Source: Sepiola atlantica
Lineage: Eukaryota > Mollusca > Cephalopoda > Sepiida > Sepiolidae
Assembly: GCA_963556195.1 (NCBI GenBank)
Contig: OY744551.1
Location: forward strand, 12,094,096-12,158,095
Direction of reading: 5' to 3'
Length of the DNA: 64,000 nucleotides
Position 1 is the first letter of the stretch. Each line of letters opens with the position of its first letter. Shown piece after piece: positions 44,103 through 55,999 of the stretch. The notes below the pieces were generated by a model. That model was not told the origin of the DNA and did not search any database. It saw nothing but the letters and a program-made list of their open reading frames with translations. The translations under genes were made by a program, and so were the position numbers.

Positions 44103-44685
44103 GGTGCTTATTTACAACAGGGTCCCTGGAAAAAAATATTTTCATGTAAAATCAGTATTTTGTACTTACTCAGGCATAGTTTCTCACTCACGGTACGGAA
44201 AAGAATTTTAAAATACCAACATTTTGTTTGTGGCCGATTGATGGAATAGATAACCAAGGGCAGGTAAGTGTCGCGAAATTGTCTGCCCTTGGTAGGCACG
44301 TGTGACCTAAATAGTACTTTTTAAGAATTTATCTGAAAATGGATGTCAATAATTTGAACTTGGAGGACTTAAATATTTAATTTTCATTTTTTTAATTTAA
44401 TAAATATATATTTTATTATTATTGCATATGTGTTTCTTTCTTTTTTAAATTTTAACAATAACAACGGAGTTATTGCCCGTGGCTATTCTATCGATCGCTC
44501 ACACCCAAAATGTCGGCGAATAGACGTTGTACATCGAAATGGAAAAATCGTTCTAATTAACGTTCTACTTGATATTTTTAAATTCTTTTTCGTACCATGA
44601 GTGAGAAACTATGACTGAGTAAGTACAAAATACTGATTTTACATGAACATAATTTTCTAATGGGACCCTGTTGTAAATAAGCACC
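44103..44685. mobile_element. 583-bp non-autonomous TIR transposon
   Basis: Terminal inverted repeats begin GGTGCTTATTTACAACAGGG and match for about 118 bp with few mismatches. They are flanked by an exact 8-bp duplication, AATTTTTC (44095-44102 and 44686-44693). The interior has no ORF. Superfamily not clear: 8-bp duplications occur in hAT, Merlin and others, but the ends are not typical hAT ends. Confidence 0.88.
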
Positions 44686-44876
44686 AATTTTTCTAATTAG
44701 TTGTAATTTACAATTAACTCATCAAGTAATCCATCCGTTACTAACTTCCTGTCTATCACTTTCACTCTCTCTCACCTTATGTTGTTTTACCGCTGCTCTT
44801 ATTATATACGGTATGTATCACTCTTACTTCTGTAACTCTCTCTCTCTCTCTCTCTCAACTCTTCTTGAGATTTTTT

Positions 44877-45020
44877 TTATGCGACAAATTCGTATGAGAT
44901 TGGTTACAGTATTATCGGCTTATTCTTCGTGATGTTGACGAAGTGCTTCTTCCTGGGTCCCTCGGGTTTCCTCTTCAGAGAGATGCGGACACCTTTCGCT
45001 TTGGCTTCGGCCTTCAACCT
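44877..45020 (-). pseudogene. Broken coding fragment with GC-rich codons, family unidentified
   Basis: The minus strand reads RLKAEAKAKGVRISLKRKPE then GPRKKHFVNITKNKPIIL, then TAA, and in the same frame PISYEFVA and a second TAA. The strong GC3 bias is unlike the flanks and like a real exon. It is preceded by a CAG that could be a splice acceptor and by an upstream in-frame TAA. The reading after the first stop resembles a conserved ending I cannot name with confidence. Either a pseudogenised retrocopy or terminal exon, or a real exon ending at the first TAA. Confidence 0.5.
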
Positions 45021-45281
45021 CTGGCATTCATTTTATTAAAAGTCGAAAGTAATAAAGACAGGACAAAAAAATCTAAAGTAATAAAGAAAGTCCATCATAA
45101 ACAAAAGGGAACATCGCCACAGATAGTGATACTACTGAAACCGTAGTTGAAGAGAGTAAACGATGAGAGAAAAATAGAGAGAAAGAGATTAAGAGAGAAA
45201 CGAAATAAGCCAATTTTGTGGTTAATCTTTTTATTTATTTTTTAAATATTTAATTTTTTAACTGGCTTTGCAAACTCATTT

Positions 45282-45365
45282 AATTAAAAATTAAAAATTA
45301 AAAAATCTAAGAAACAAAAACAGATGTTTTTGTTTCTTAGATTTTTTAATTTTTAATTTTTAATT
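45282..45365. repeat. AT-rich fold-back, 40-bp arms, 4-nt loop
   Basis: Perfect arms 45282-45321 and 45326-45365 around AGAT. Arms contain aatctaagaaacaaaaac. It would form a very stable hairpin. No flanking duplication noted. Confidence 0.9.
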
Positions 45366-45379
45366 TTTTATTTTTTAAC

Positions 45380-45682
45380 GGCTTTAATTTTTGAAATGTT
45401 AAATTTCTTTCCTTCTTCTTCTCTTTCTCTATCCCTCCACTTCAGTCTCTCCAAATATGATCTGAGGTTAAGATCGGATTCTAACTCTGCCTGATGAGAT
45501 CTCAGTTTATAGTAACTGTTGATCGATAACATCGACATGCCAGTGTCGCAGATTTTGTACATGTCTGTAAATAAAATTATCATATATAAAGCTCTATTTT
45601 GATATTGAGCACTTTTTATAAACCCGGTTAAAATTCTCTGGATTACCACCCTGTGGATATTTTTCACCTGGATTATTACCAT

Positions 45683-45754
<72 letters not shown>

Positions 45755-46605
45755 GAATTTTGAAAACATCAAGAAACGTTATATATACTAGCAAATATAT
45801 GCTCACTCCGGTCGCATATTTTTGCTAGGCTGCCGCGTCAGAAATTCACGCTGACGTGTAAACTGATGTAGCCTCAGTCATATTTCTTGGGTGGTTAGAC
45901 GTTGATATTCTTTATGTATGACCAAGAATATTTGTAGATGTAAGTAAAGAAAAAAAAAATTGCGACCCCACCCCGATTTTTGTATTACCTTTCTCCATAA
46001 ATAGAAATATTTTTAATAATTTTTAAATCAATATTTATTTTAATTAAACAATTTGATTCAGTAAAATTGTTAAAATCAACAATTTAAACAACTGAATACA
46101 GCAAACAGTATTTTTGGGATCGGAAGAAAGGTGTACATAAAATAAAACAATAAAAAAATCTGTATTTTTTTACTGTAGTATCTGTGCTGACTTTGACCGT
46201 GACCCAAACACTAACCCTAACCCCACTTTGACCGTGACTCAAACACTAACCCTAACCCCACTTTGACCGTGACCCGAACCCTAACGATGGAGTCAAAGTT
46301 AGCGCGGGTCCTAAAGTGTAAAAGCACCAAAAAATCAAATATAGTGAACATGGTTACTTATGTAAATGGTCTCGGAAAGAAAGTTTACCTAATTAAATTT
46401 GTTAGAATGCGTGTGTGTTTGTGTGTATTACAATGTGTGTTTTTTTTAGTAGTAATTTTTAAATCGATTTTTATTTAAATTAAACAATTTGATTCAATAA
46501 GATTGTTAAAATCAACAATAAAAAAAAACTAAATACAGCGAACAGTATTTTGTGAATACTAAGAAAAGTGTTTATAAAATGAAACTGTAAAAATCCGTAC
46601 TCTTT

Positions 46606-46657
<52 letters not shown>

Positions 46658-47274
46658 CGTGTGTGTGTTTTTAATGACCTTTTTTAATTAAACAATATGT
46701 TTATAAAATCAGTTATACTATTTTTTTGTTGACAGAAAAGAAAAAAATCACATCAATAAATAAAACATGGAATAATAAGAACAGTTTGTGAATTAAAGCT
46801 TAACAGCGTTAGTTAAAGTAACACGTTTGTTTACATTTTAAATTACGCGCTTGTATTGCGTCTAAACTGAGTTGACGGAGGGAGATTGTTTCAATGGATT
46901 TACGTTCTGCACGCTGTTTAATCAATTGGACGTAGATTAAATAACTACGTAACTCATTAATTTTTAAATCAATTATTATTTTAATTAAACAGTTTGATTC
47001 AATAATTATAATTTATAAGTAAGATTATTAGCGAGCAGAAGTGCCTAAATACATGATGAAATCTGAATAAAACAATCATGAGTATGTTTGCGAATACTAA
47101 TTTATTAGAAGTTCAAAAGCAATTGATTATGTAAATTGAGAAATGCCCATAGTGTTTATGCCGGTTTTTTCGTAGTATATAATGAAGCTAGCGGACTCAA
47201 TAAATAGTCGTACTACTTAGATGGGTTCGGCTTCAGACAGACAGACAGACAGATAGATACATACATAAACTCCA

Positions 47275-47325
<51 letters not shown>

Positions 47326-47351
47326 AATTTTGAAAACACCAAGAAACGTTG

Positions 47352-47395
<44 letters not shown>

Positions 47396-48579
47396 TGAAT
47401 GAAATAATTTTTCATGAATATAGGTCTGAGTTATTCGCCGTAAGACGGCCTTAAGGAAAAGTTATTTACTTTTTCCTTTTTCTTTCTTTCTCATTTTGCT
47501 GCTGTTCAAATCGCAAGTAAATCCACACGTGGTTCAAAGAGGACATGCTTCGTCCGATTTCGCCGACGATTCTGAAGAAAGTGAACATTTAAGATGTGTG
47601 TATTGGCGCGGTTAACGCTTATATGAATTTGAAGAGGTGTACACATCTTTAAGAAAAGGCTTTTTGAAAAGTATTATAGAATTTTAAATTTTTTAATTTT
47701 TCTCTTAATATACATTTACTATTGAATGACATCATTTTTCATAAATATATGTCTCAGAGACTTTTGCCGTAAGACGGCCTTAACGAAGAGTTATTTACTT
47801 TTTTTCATTTCTTTTTTTTTTTGAAAAGACGTCTAATGTGTCCATGTGAATAAATTATTCACTTCTCAGACGACAAACCTTATTTAAAAAACTTGCAAAC
47901 GGTAGAACGTACAACATATAAATTGATTTAAGTGCGTACCATTTCCACCCGCCACGAAAAGAGAAATGAAAAGGAACGAAGGAGAAGTTCCCCTTTTACT
48001 ATTATACTACAAATGCATTAGCAATTTAGCTCCATTATTTTGAATCTTGGATTTGCGCAAAGCACGCTCGGTTTCGCGACCCTCGTTATGTTTTTCGGGT
48101 GAAGGGCAGTAACTTATGTCTAGTAATAGACGAATAAATCCACAAGTATACAGGAGAATTAGTCGGAAATAACAAGTAAAGAAGTTTTAGTTGGTGTCAA
48201 CTTGCAGAATTCAAGGATAAGAATGATTTGACTGTGAGAATTGATAAAAACGGATATCACGTTACATGGCTCAAAGAGAAAGTGATGGAGAAAAGTCTAC
48301 CAGTTCCTTGGAGGCGTTACACGCGTGAACATGTTACAATAGAAATGCGCTGAAAATGATTATATATATTTCTCTCTATTTCCAATACCACTGGTCAGTG
48401 ATTTTGAACAACGATCAAGTCGAATAAATCTCTTCTGTCTTACAACAGCTTGTTCTTGACTTGGATTTTTCGAGGTATAGAAACATCTTATTAAGAGACG
48501 GCGTTGCTCGGGTCGCGTACAAAGTAAAATATGCAACGACCATGATACCCACATATATTGAGTTATATATATGTATATA

Positions 48580-48600
<21 letters not shown>
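45380..48600. other. Unassigned, repeat-rich stretch
   Basis: TA runs at 45686-45752, 47280-47320 and 47354-47392. A 41-bp unit with ctttgaccgtgac repeated about 2.5 times at 46193-46285. A TG run at 46608-46652. A directly repeated segment with gccgtaagacggcctta at about 47437 and 47768. 48120-48460 is related to 49330-49600 (diverged copies). No gene seen. Confidence 0.5.
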
Positions 48601-48610
<10 letters not shown>

Positions 48611-48723
48611 TTATATAAGTGTATTAGAAGGCTATCACATTGTAATAGCCTTTTAATACTTCTCTATATACGTATTACACACAATGCTTCAAGCAAACTA
48701 CCTCTCCTTATATATATATATAC

Positions 48724-48772
<49 letters not shown>

Positions 48773-48847
48773 CAGAGACAGAGAGAGATAGATATATAGA
48801 TATATAGATAGATAGATAGATCGATAGATAGATATATATATATATAT

Positions 48848-48883
<36 letters not shown>

Positions 48884-48889
<6 letters not shown>

Positions 48890-49119
48890 GAAAGAAGAGG
48901 AATAAACATGTACGAATGACACATTTATTTCAACTTCGATTGTTCAATGCAAGGTGTACTCAATTACTTAATATTTTTCAAATTTTGAATTTTGGCTTTT
49001 CCACTACCAAATTATCTATCTATGTAATTCCTTTTACCGAGTACACCTTGCATTGAACAATCGGAGTTGAAATAAATTTATCATTCGTACATGTGTATCC
49101 CTCTTCTTTTATCTATCTT
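48884..49119. mobile_element. Fold-back element with ~77-bp inverted arms
   Basis: 48884-48961 (with tgttcaatgcaaggtgtact) is the near-perfect reverse complement of about 49039-49119. A ~77-bp interior has no ORF. The left side abuts a long GATA run, so a target duplication cannot be judged. Confidence 0.8.
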
Positions 49120-50799
49120 TATAATTGCTCTATCTCGTATATTGAGCTTAAACAAGTATACTTTCAGTTTCATATTTTATTATATATATATATATTACAT
49201 TTATAAAATTGCGGTAAAAAATTGCCGAAATTACTATATATAAAACCATTAAATATACATTTTGGTTTCGGTAACTATTATTTTTACATTAGCCGATAAA
49301 CCGACTAGTATATTATTAGATGGTTAGTCGATAATCACAGGATATAAAAGTTCAGTCGCGGTCAACTTGTTAAACTCGGGTTTAGAATTATAAGTGGTGT
49401 TGGAATTGAAATATGTGACGTTACATGGGTCAAAGTGAGAGTGAATGAGAGACGTTGGTCGTTTCTTGGAATGACTAGGAGTATGAACATGTGGTTTTGG
49501 AAAATGCGCTTATAAGATATGATTAAATAGTGCTTATTGATCTCTCTGTCAGTTATTTTAAACCAAGATCAAGGCGGATAAATCTCCCCTGCCTTCAGCA
49601 GGGCGCTTACAATGAAAATATGCAGCGATCACGGTAGTAGCTTTCATGTATTTTATACAAGTATGGCACAAGGTTAAAACGAAACACTGATATTGTTGAA
49701 ATGTTATTTTGATGCAATATCAAAAGCGTTAATATAGGGACGGCTCACAATTGGACGTAAACAAGATGGCTGAGTCTGGACTTTAATAAGGTTAGATGTT
49801 CGTGCGACAAGTAGCGACTATTATGCTTCATCTTCATCGTCGAACTCGTGCTGAAATCCTAAATTAAAAAGAAGTCTTATGTGTTCATGTGAATGGATCC
49901 TACACTTTTCATTCAGCATTACCGACTGCTACCGACCTTAGTTTAGAACTTCATGTTGCGAAAATTAAAAGAGTTGTCTCCCTTACTATAAGATGGTCGT
50001 TTTCATGTCCAATGTTAATAAATTCTTTCTGATCCGCCCTCCTAAATCAGCAAATACTGCCCAGTTTCAAGCATCGTTTCCCAGACCTCTCAGTGTATCG
50101 TTTATTGTCCAACTGACAAACCAATTAACTCTCACTCTCGAGTGGATGTAGGGGCTTGATAAAATGTGACTTGTTAATATAAAAATATGGTCGTTCTTTA
50201 TTTTTACGTTAAATGAAATAAAATAATTAATTTGTGTTTTAATATATCAAAGGTTTTTCACCAAAACAAATATTTTAATTAATCAGTTAATTAATAAGTA
50301 TATTATTATTTTTATTTTGAAATATAAAACATCAATTCTTTTTTATGGAAAATCGATGCAAACAAGGCATGAAACCACTTACTGTAAGGAGCTAACAAGT
50401 ACGAAATATAATTATTACAAAGACCGAAGCTTCGTATTGACCTTAGTCTTGAAGAGACCTAAGTTATAGACAGGAAGAAAACAGTCAGCATGAAAGAGAG
50501 TTCCACACTCCTGCAGTTCTTGGAAATAAGCAACTAGAATAGGAGGTTAACTTACACTGAGGTACCTACAAAGCGAACTGATGGAGACCACTAGACCAAC
50601 GAATCAAACGAGCTGGTACAAAAGAAGCGTGGAATAGATCAGACAATTCTGATAGACACATGCAATAATAGTATTTATAGAAGAGACTGAGACTAGCAAC
50701 ATAATATCTGTAAGAGAGAGAGAGAGAAAGAGAGAGAGAGGGTGCAGAGAAGAATAAAAGGCAGGGTTAATCAAAATACAGATACCTCTCTGAATTATC

Positions 50800-51720
50800 T
50801 CAAGAATCGTCAAATGGGATGCATCCGAAATATGACAACATTACTCAATACATGGTCTGACACTGGATTTGTAGAGATAGAAAATAGCCTCAGGTGTGGG
50901 AAAGTGTTTGGAGCGATAGATGGAACCAACTTTACGAGAAGCAGAAAGACCAATAGATCTAATGCATGAACCGCAAGAAAGATTTGATAGAGAGAACAAC
51001 CATTAAGTTTCAGAGTCGATTTCTCCACAAAAGCAGATCTATCCATGAGAATATCAGGAAGAAAAGGGACACGCCTACGATTGAAAGACACTAGTTGAGT
51101 CTTAACTGGATTAAATAAAACAAGCCAATTCGTACCCCAATCCACAATTGAACTCTGATCAACTTCTAGATCAGCTGAACTTTCAATGGGACAGAGATTC
51201 ATTCGCCCAAATATGACAACAGTACTCCATACATGGTCTGATTGTGGATTTGTAGAGATAGCGAATAGTCTCAGGTGTGAAACAGTGTTTGGAGCGATAG
51301 AGAGAACCGGATTTACAGGAAGCAGAAAGAGCAATATATCTAATGTATGAATTCCAAGAAAGATTTGATGAAAAAGAAAGACCAATAAGTTTCAGTGGCA
51401 GTTTTTTCCTCAAGAGCAAAGTAATCCATGATAATATCACAAAGAAGAGAGACACACCTATGATTAAAAGATACGAGCCGAGTCTTAACAGGATTACACA
51501 AAACAGGATATTTCGTACCCCAATCCACAACCGAAGTCATGTCAACTTCTAGATCAGCTGCATATTTAAACTGATCACAAGGAGATGTGCGAGAATTAAC
51601 ACCAGAATAGTAGTATCATCAGCATAGATTTTAATCTTCTGAATACTATTCTCTAGAAGATCATTGATATGCAAAAGAAATAGTGACGGGCCTAGAATAG
51701 AGCGATGAGAATAACAAGCA
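50800..51720 (-). pseudogene. LINE (jockey/CR1-like) reverse transcriptase fragment with YADD
   Basis: The minus strand reads GPSLFLLHINDLLENSIQKI then KIYADDTTI (YADD codons at 51616-51627), the RT palm motif. Further on come LSWNSYIRYIALSASCKSGS and LYKSTIRPCMEYCCHIWANE. At about 51180 the frame jumps back to an earlier part (DWGTNWLVLFNPVKTQLVSF), so part of the element is tandemly duplicated. Several frameshifts; inactive. Confidence 0.8.
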
Positions 51721-51809
51721 TTGATACATTAAACAAATAATAACAAATAATAGTTATTAAAAAATGTTCTTTTTCTAAACCAATATGAAAATGTAATGTA
51801 GTTTCATCG

Positions 51810-52330
51810 GATATTCTGCTGGCTTAGCAGGCCGAGAGCAGGCTCAATGCGTTTCCACAAATAGCGGCGATAGACAGGCGCTCGTAAAGCTAAATCAATT
51901 CATGATGGTACACGGTATAGCGCGTAATTATCAGAGCAAGGCTGTTGATGAAGTATCCCGTGGCCTGGGCTATCGCCCCACTCATCGCTACAGATCTATG
52001 GGAACGCAACTCTGTCAAGAAGACCGTACATTGATTGCTTACAGTTTTCTGCTTATGTTGCTGCGTGCCCAGGGTTTGTTGCCGATTCTTTTACTAAAAA
52101 AGACGCAAAATTGTCGACACAAATCGCATCCCGTATAAGCGACTTGCCGTTTCTAAAGAGAAACACCGTCAGGTCCTCGGGCAGATTGCCATCCCCTCTG
52201 TCGAGGCTAACTGGTTCGAGGATCGACGGGAAGCCATCGAGTCTAGGGCCCGTCGGACGATATCATTGAGAGCGCTGTGTCTAGGTCATTTGCCGCCGTT
52301 CCTACACGGCATAGTGTGAAGTTCATACAT
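51810..52330 (-). pseudogene. LINE ORF2 C-terminal fragment, GC-rich, frameshifted
   Basis: The minus strand reads LRNGKSLIRDAICVDNFASF, LVKESATNPGHAATQAENCK, QSMYGLLDRVAF and, in another frame, ERLSIAAICGNALSLLSAC. This is the ending seen after reverse transcriptases of a marine-invertebrate LINE group (RDAICVDNFA...PGHAA..AE...RLSIA..RGNA). GC content is clearly above its surroundings. No intact ORF. Confidence 0.65.
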
Positions 52331-52429
52331 CCATTACTATTTTTAACTTTTAAGCTGACGTTATAAAATATGTAATTTATTTAAATAAAAAATACTATAT
52401 TAAAAATATAGCCAGATCGTTTGGAGCAT

Positions 52430-52595
52430 TAGTTAACAATCAGTTCGCATTCAGAGTCTTCTGGAGGTTGAAGGTTCAATCGTTACTATAGGCGATAATA
52501 ATTAAGAATAACATAAATTGAGACTTTTACATCATCATACTTGGCAGAATGAGAACAGTCGACATCCGTGAATTAGATAAAGGGTAAAGTTCGAA
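52430..52595 (+). repeat. tRNA-derived SINE-like element, second copy
   Basis: gaggttgaaggttcaatc at about 52463-52480 matches the B-box region of the 11095 copy. The downstream agggtaaagttcgaaa also matches. A LINE fragment begins directly afterwards. Confidence 0.5.
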
Positions 52596-53180
52596 ATACA
52601 TAGACGACATTGCCAAGGCTGCTGCAAAAAAGGTGGGCTGTTCTTTACTGTGCTAGAAAATATTTCACACTTGCCACTATCCTATATTTTTACAGATGCA
52701 CCATTCGCCCATGCATAAAGTATTGTTGTCATATCAGGACAAGTGCACAAACTACTAGCTTCTCCCTTTTAGACGTAGAAAAGCTTTTAATCTAATATGC
52801 TCAGCACAATCTATCAAGCTTAAATACCTGTCTCATCAACGCAATGTTGAATCACTCTACTTCTTTTACTAGTACTTTAATAGAATGTGCTCTGACGAAC
52901 TTGCTGCATGATTCCCTTTCGACGTAAATACCCAACAATCAGTAAAACCCATCCTTTCGTTGTAGAAGGTCACCAGATGACGGAAGGCTTTCCACTCTAA
53001 TAGCTCTTTTCCTCGTGCTGGTCGCCTTTGGAATTCCCTCCCTGCTTACTGTTACTTAGACTGTATACACACGCAGAAATTAAGATTAAATGTAGAGAAG
53101 CATCTCGATGCACAACTCTCCACTAAGGATGCCCCTATAGCTATGACCCCTAATTCACAGTTGTCCCTTTACGTCTAAGT
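52590..53180 (+). pseudogene. LINE (jockey/CR1-like) ORF2 3' half, plus strand
   Basis: Reads ILYFYRCTIRPCIKYCCHI, then in other frames VSSTQC (from HRRNVASL-like), FRRKYPTI, and a PLEFPPCL-like end (LWNSLP in intact members). Same family as 27770-28020 but in the opposite orientation. Confidence 0.75.
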
Positions 53181-53409
53181 GGCAATGTGGCTTGTTTGGA
53201 GTGAATCTAAGTATATAAAAAAAAAAACATTTCGTACAGTTTCTCGATGTGGATATCAATATTATAAAGTACGACTATTATATTCCCGAATTCGAAAAGA
53301 TGCACTTCAAGAAGGTCGGGGGTGTCATCGGCTGAAACATACTGATTATAATCACCAAGATGAGAACAACACAAATAATACACATTATCTCTCTTTATCT
53401 AAATAAAAC

Positions 53410-54880
53410 CCAAACAAAATTTTAAATGTAGCTTTCAATAAACATTTTTTATCAACTAGCTGAAATTATTTTGCGTTTCACGGCTGTGTAAATTAAGTTA
53501 GAAATAAATAATAACTGTATTGATGGATGGTCTATACTGAACACCCAAGAGGGACTCAGCCTTTTGTAACATGCAGAAAGCTAAAAACTATTTGTGGCAT
53601 TGAATCATATTCAGAGCGAAATATCGAGAGCAAAAACAGTTTGTGGCTCTTGGGAAAATAACTATGGCATCAGTAATGTTTTGAACGGTAAAATATTACA
53701 TAAAAGTAAAGTTAACATTTATATGCTCTTTAAAATCTGATTTAAAAAATGTAAACGTTTTTATTAATACGGGGTTATTTCGCCATATGAAAAGAATAAA
53801 ACGGGACATTAAGTATTCTAAAAACTGAAACAGTCAAGCGTTACAAACGAAAGTTAAAATAGTGCGTAATGTTTGTTAAGTTTGAGTCTAAAGCAAAAGA
53901 AGTGTAGGAGACGTTTTCTTATGTATATTATGATGACAAAACAGTGATTGCGTGTATTATTTCTAACTAGCGGGGGTCGTGGAAATTCCACTGTTATATC
54001 CTTCTGTAATGTAGTTTAGGAATATATCTTGTTATTGGGGTTTGTCTCCAAAATTCTTCTTAGAGTTTGTGACATGTTTTCATTATATTGATGTCCAGTG
54101 CGAACAAAGAGCCCACCATATTATTCTGCCATTTTCAGACATGACAGATACTTCACTTTGATCCTAGCCTGAAAATAAAAAAAATGTATTTTAGTTCGAG
54201 TTTCATGTTCAATACAAAGCGACATAAAATAACATTTTAGAATATTTAGTTTTTTATATTGCATCTTTGGCGATTAGGCGATTCCATCTTTTATAGAAAA
54301 ACGTTGAGATTAATAAAGTAGGCATGAACATGTAATTGCCTAAGCGTATTATTATATAGATCTGAAAACAAAAGTTCAGAAGTTTTTTTTATTAACCGTG
54401 TATTGCTGATGGGCGTGTAATTAATATTAAGTGATTCGAAAAAGTTACCCAAATTAAATTTCTACTGCATTTCTTTTACGGTGACATGAGTCGAAGGATC
54501 AGAACAATTTACTATAGTGTGTGAGGGTTAGTCACTCTTACCTCTGTGTTTAAATCAATAATCATGGAATGTAAAAATCGTTGAATTTGAACGAAATTAA
54601 TTTTTTGGAGAATACATGTATAAGAAAGTTAACTAAATTGCATACAAGTGCATGTGAAGCGGAGTTTCTTGTATTTTTACGGAGATATACCCTCTAATCA
54701 AATAGGGGAAACTCATTTTACTTTAAAGATAATATAGGATTAAAAATTACATTTAAATTCACTGTAATTACACTTTTCTCTTTTCTTTATTTTTGATCCA
54801 ATCTGTCACAGTAAACAGTTCTCATCTACTTCCGTCCCAGATGTATGTGCTATGGTAATCAACTCTATTCATTACTAAAT
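53410..54880. other. Unassigned AT-rich stretch
   Basis: No ORF with a recognisable domain, no tandem repeat and no TIR pair noticed. ctagcgggggtcgtgg at about 53968 resembles the start of the repeat at 59317. Confidence 0.4.
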
Positions 54881-55744
54881 TGACTCTTTAATACTCTATG
54901 AGATTACAACAAGTCTCGAAGTTGTCTCTCCACAGCTTCAGGTACTTAGAGACTTCTGACCGCGACATACCAGTCGAGGATCCGTTTTCGACAATCAGTC
55001 CGGCAGAATCGTGGCCATTTCGGTGTTTTTTTTTATCTGCCGGGCTGTGGTATTTGTCCTTACTAGTCATAAGAGTTTCACCCTCCCAAGCCTTGCCTTC
55101 CCACTTTGGTGAGGAATTTGTTTATTACAAACGGTTTGGAAATGACTGATGGAATGAGGAAAACAATACACGAGATGATTTAATAAAGTAATTAGTTCGA
55201 AATTCTGTACAAAATGCTGCGTTTTACATCGAGATGAAAATGGTTCCGAAGTTCGAAAAAGGTTCGCCTGAAGAAGCCAAAGTTTACATCGTTCTGAATA
55301 TAATGACCAACATGAGAATATGATGTATTATTTGGATTATTCGGACTACTATGCTCACCATGGTTGTTATTTACACAACGATTCGGCCGATGTTACCTCC
55401 AATGTAATTCAGGTGCATCTTTTAAGATGAAGATTGATACTTTTTACTATTTGAATTATTCGGACCACTATTCTCATCTTAGCTGTTATTTTCACAACGT
55501 CTCGGCTGATGTAACCTTAGTCTTTCTTCAGTTGCATATTCTCGAACTCCAGAATGTTTATGTCGAACTCGGAAACCTATACGGAAAAGATGCATCTGAA
55601 GAATGTTGAATGTTACACCGGCCGAAACGTAGGATAAGAACATAATCCAAATAATACAAATCATTTGTTGTCTTTATTTGCTTATTTGATATTAAAAAAA
55701 TATTGAATGTTTACGACAACACCTGTACTTTTTACAGCAATTTG

Positions 55745-55990
55745 AACCTGTTTTCAAGTTTTTATTCATGTCTTTTTCTACGACGGGGAGATTAGACGGG
55801 GTAAAGAAAGTGGAATTTGAAAAGCCAGCGCCCTTGAAGGAAAGTACTCGGACCGAACAAAAATTACGTGGGCATTCCCCCGGTGAAGATGCCTTAGCGA
55901 TTAGCAAAAAATTAACTCCTTCTTAAAGGGCGAGAAGTAAAGCCTTGGAGGGTTTACCGGCTATAACTGTACAGGACCATACCTCGGTTG
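55745..55990 (-). repeat. Interspersed repeat family 1, diverged inverse copy
   Basis: The reverse complement aligns to the core of family 1 (aaagtggaatttgaaaagcc, cattcccccggtgaagatgc, agccttggagggt). Older than the plus-strand copies. A short plus-strand fragment of the same family is at 55075-55150. Confidence 0.65.
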
Positions 55991-55999
55991 ACAGAGACC

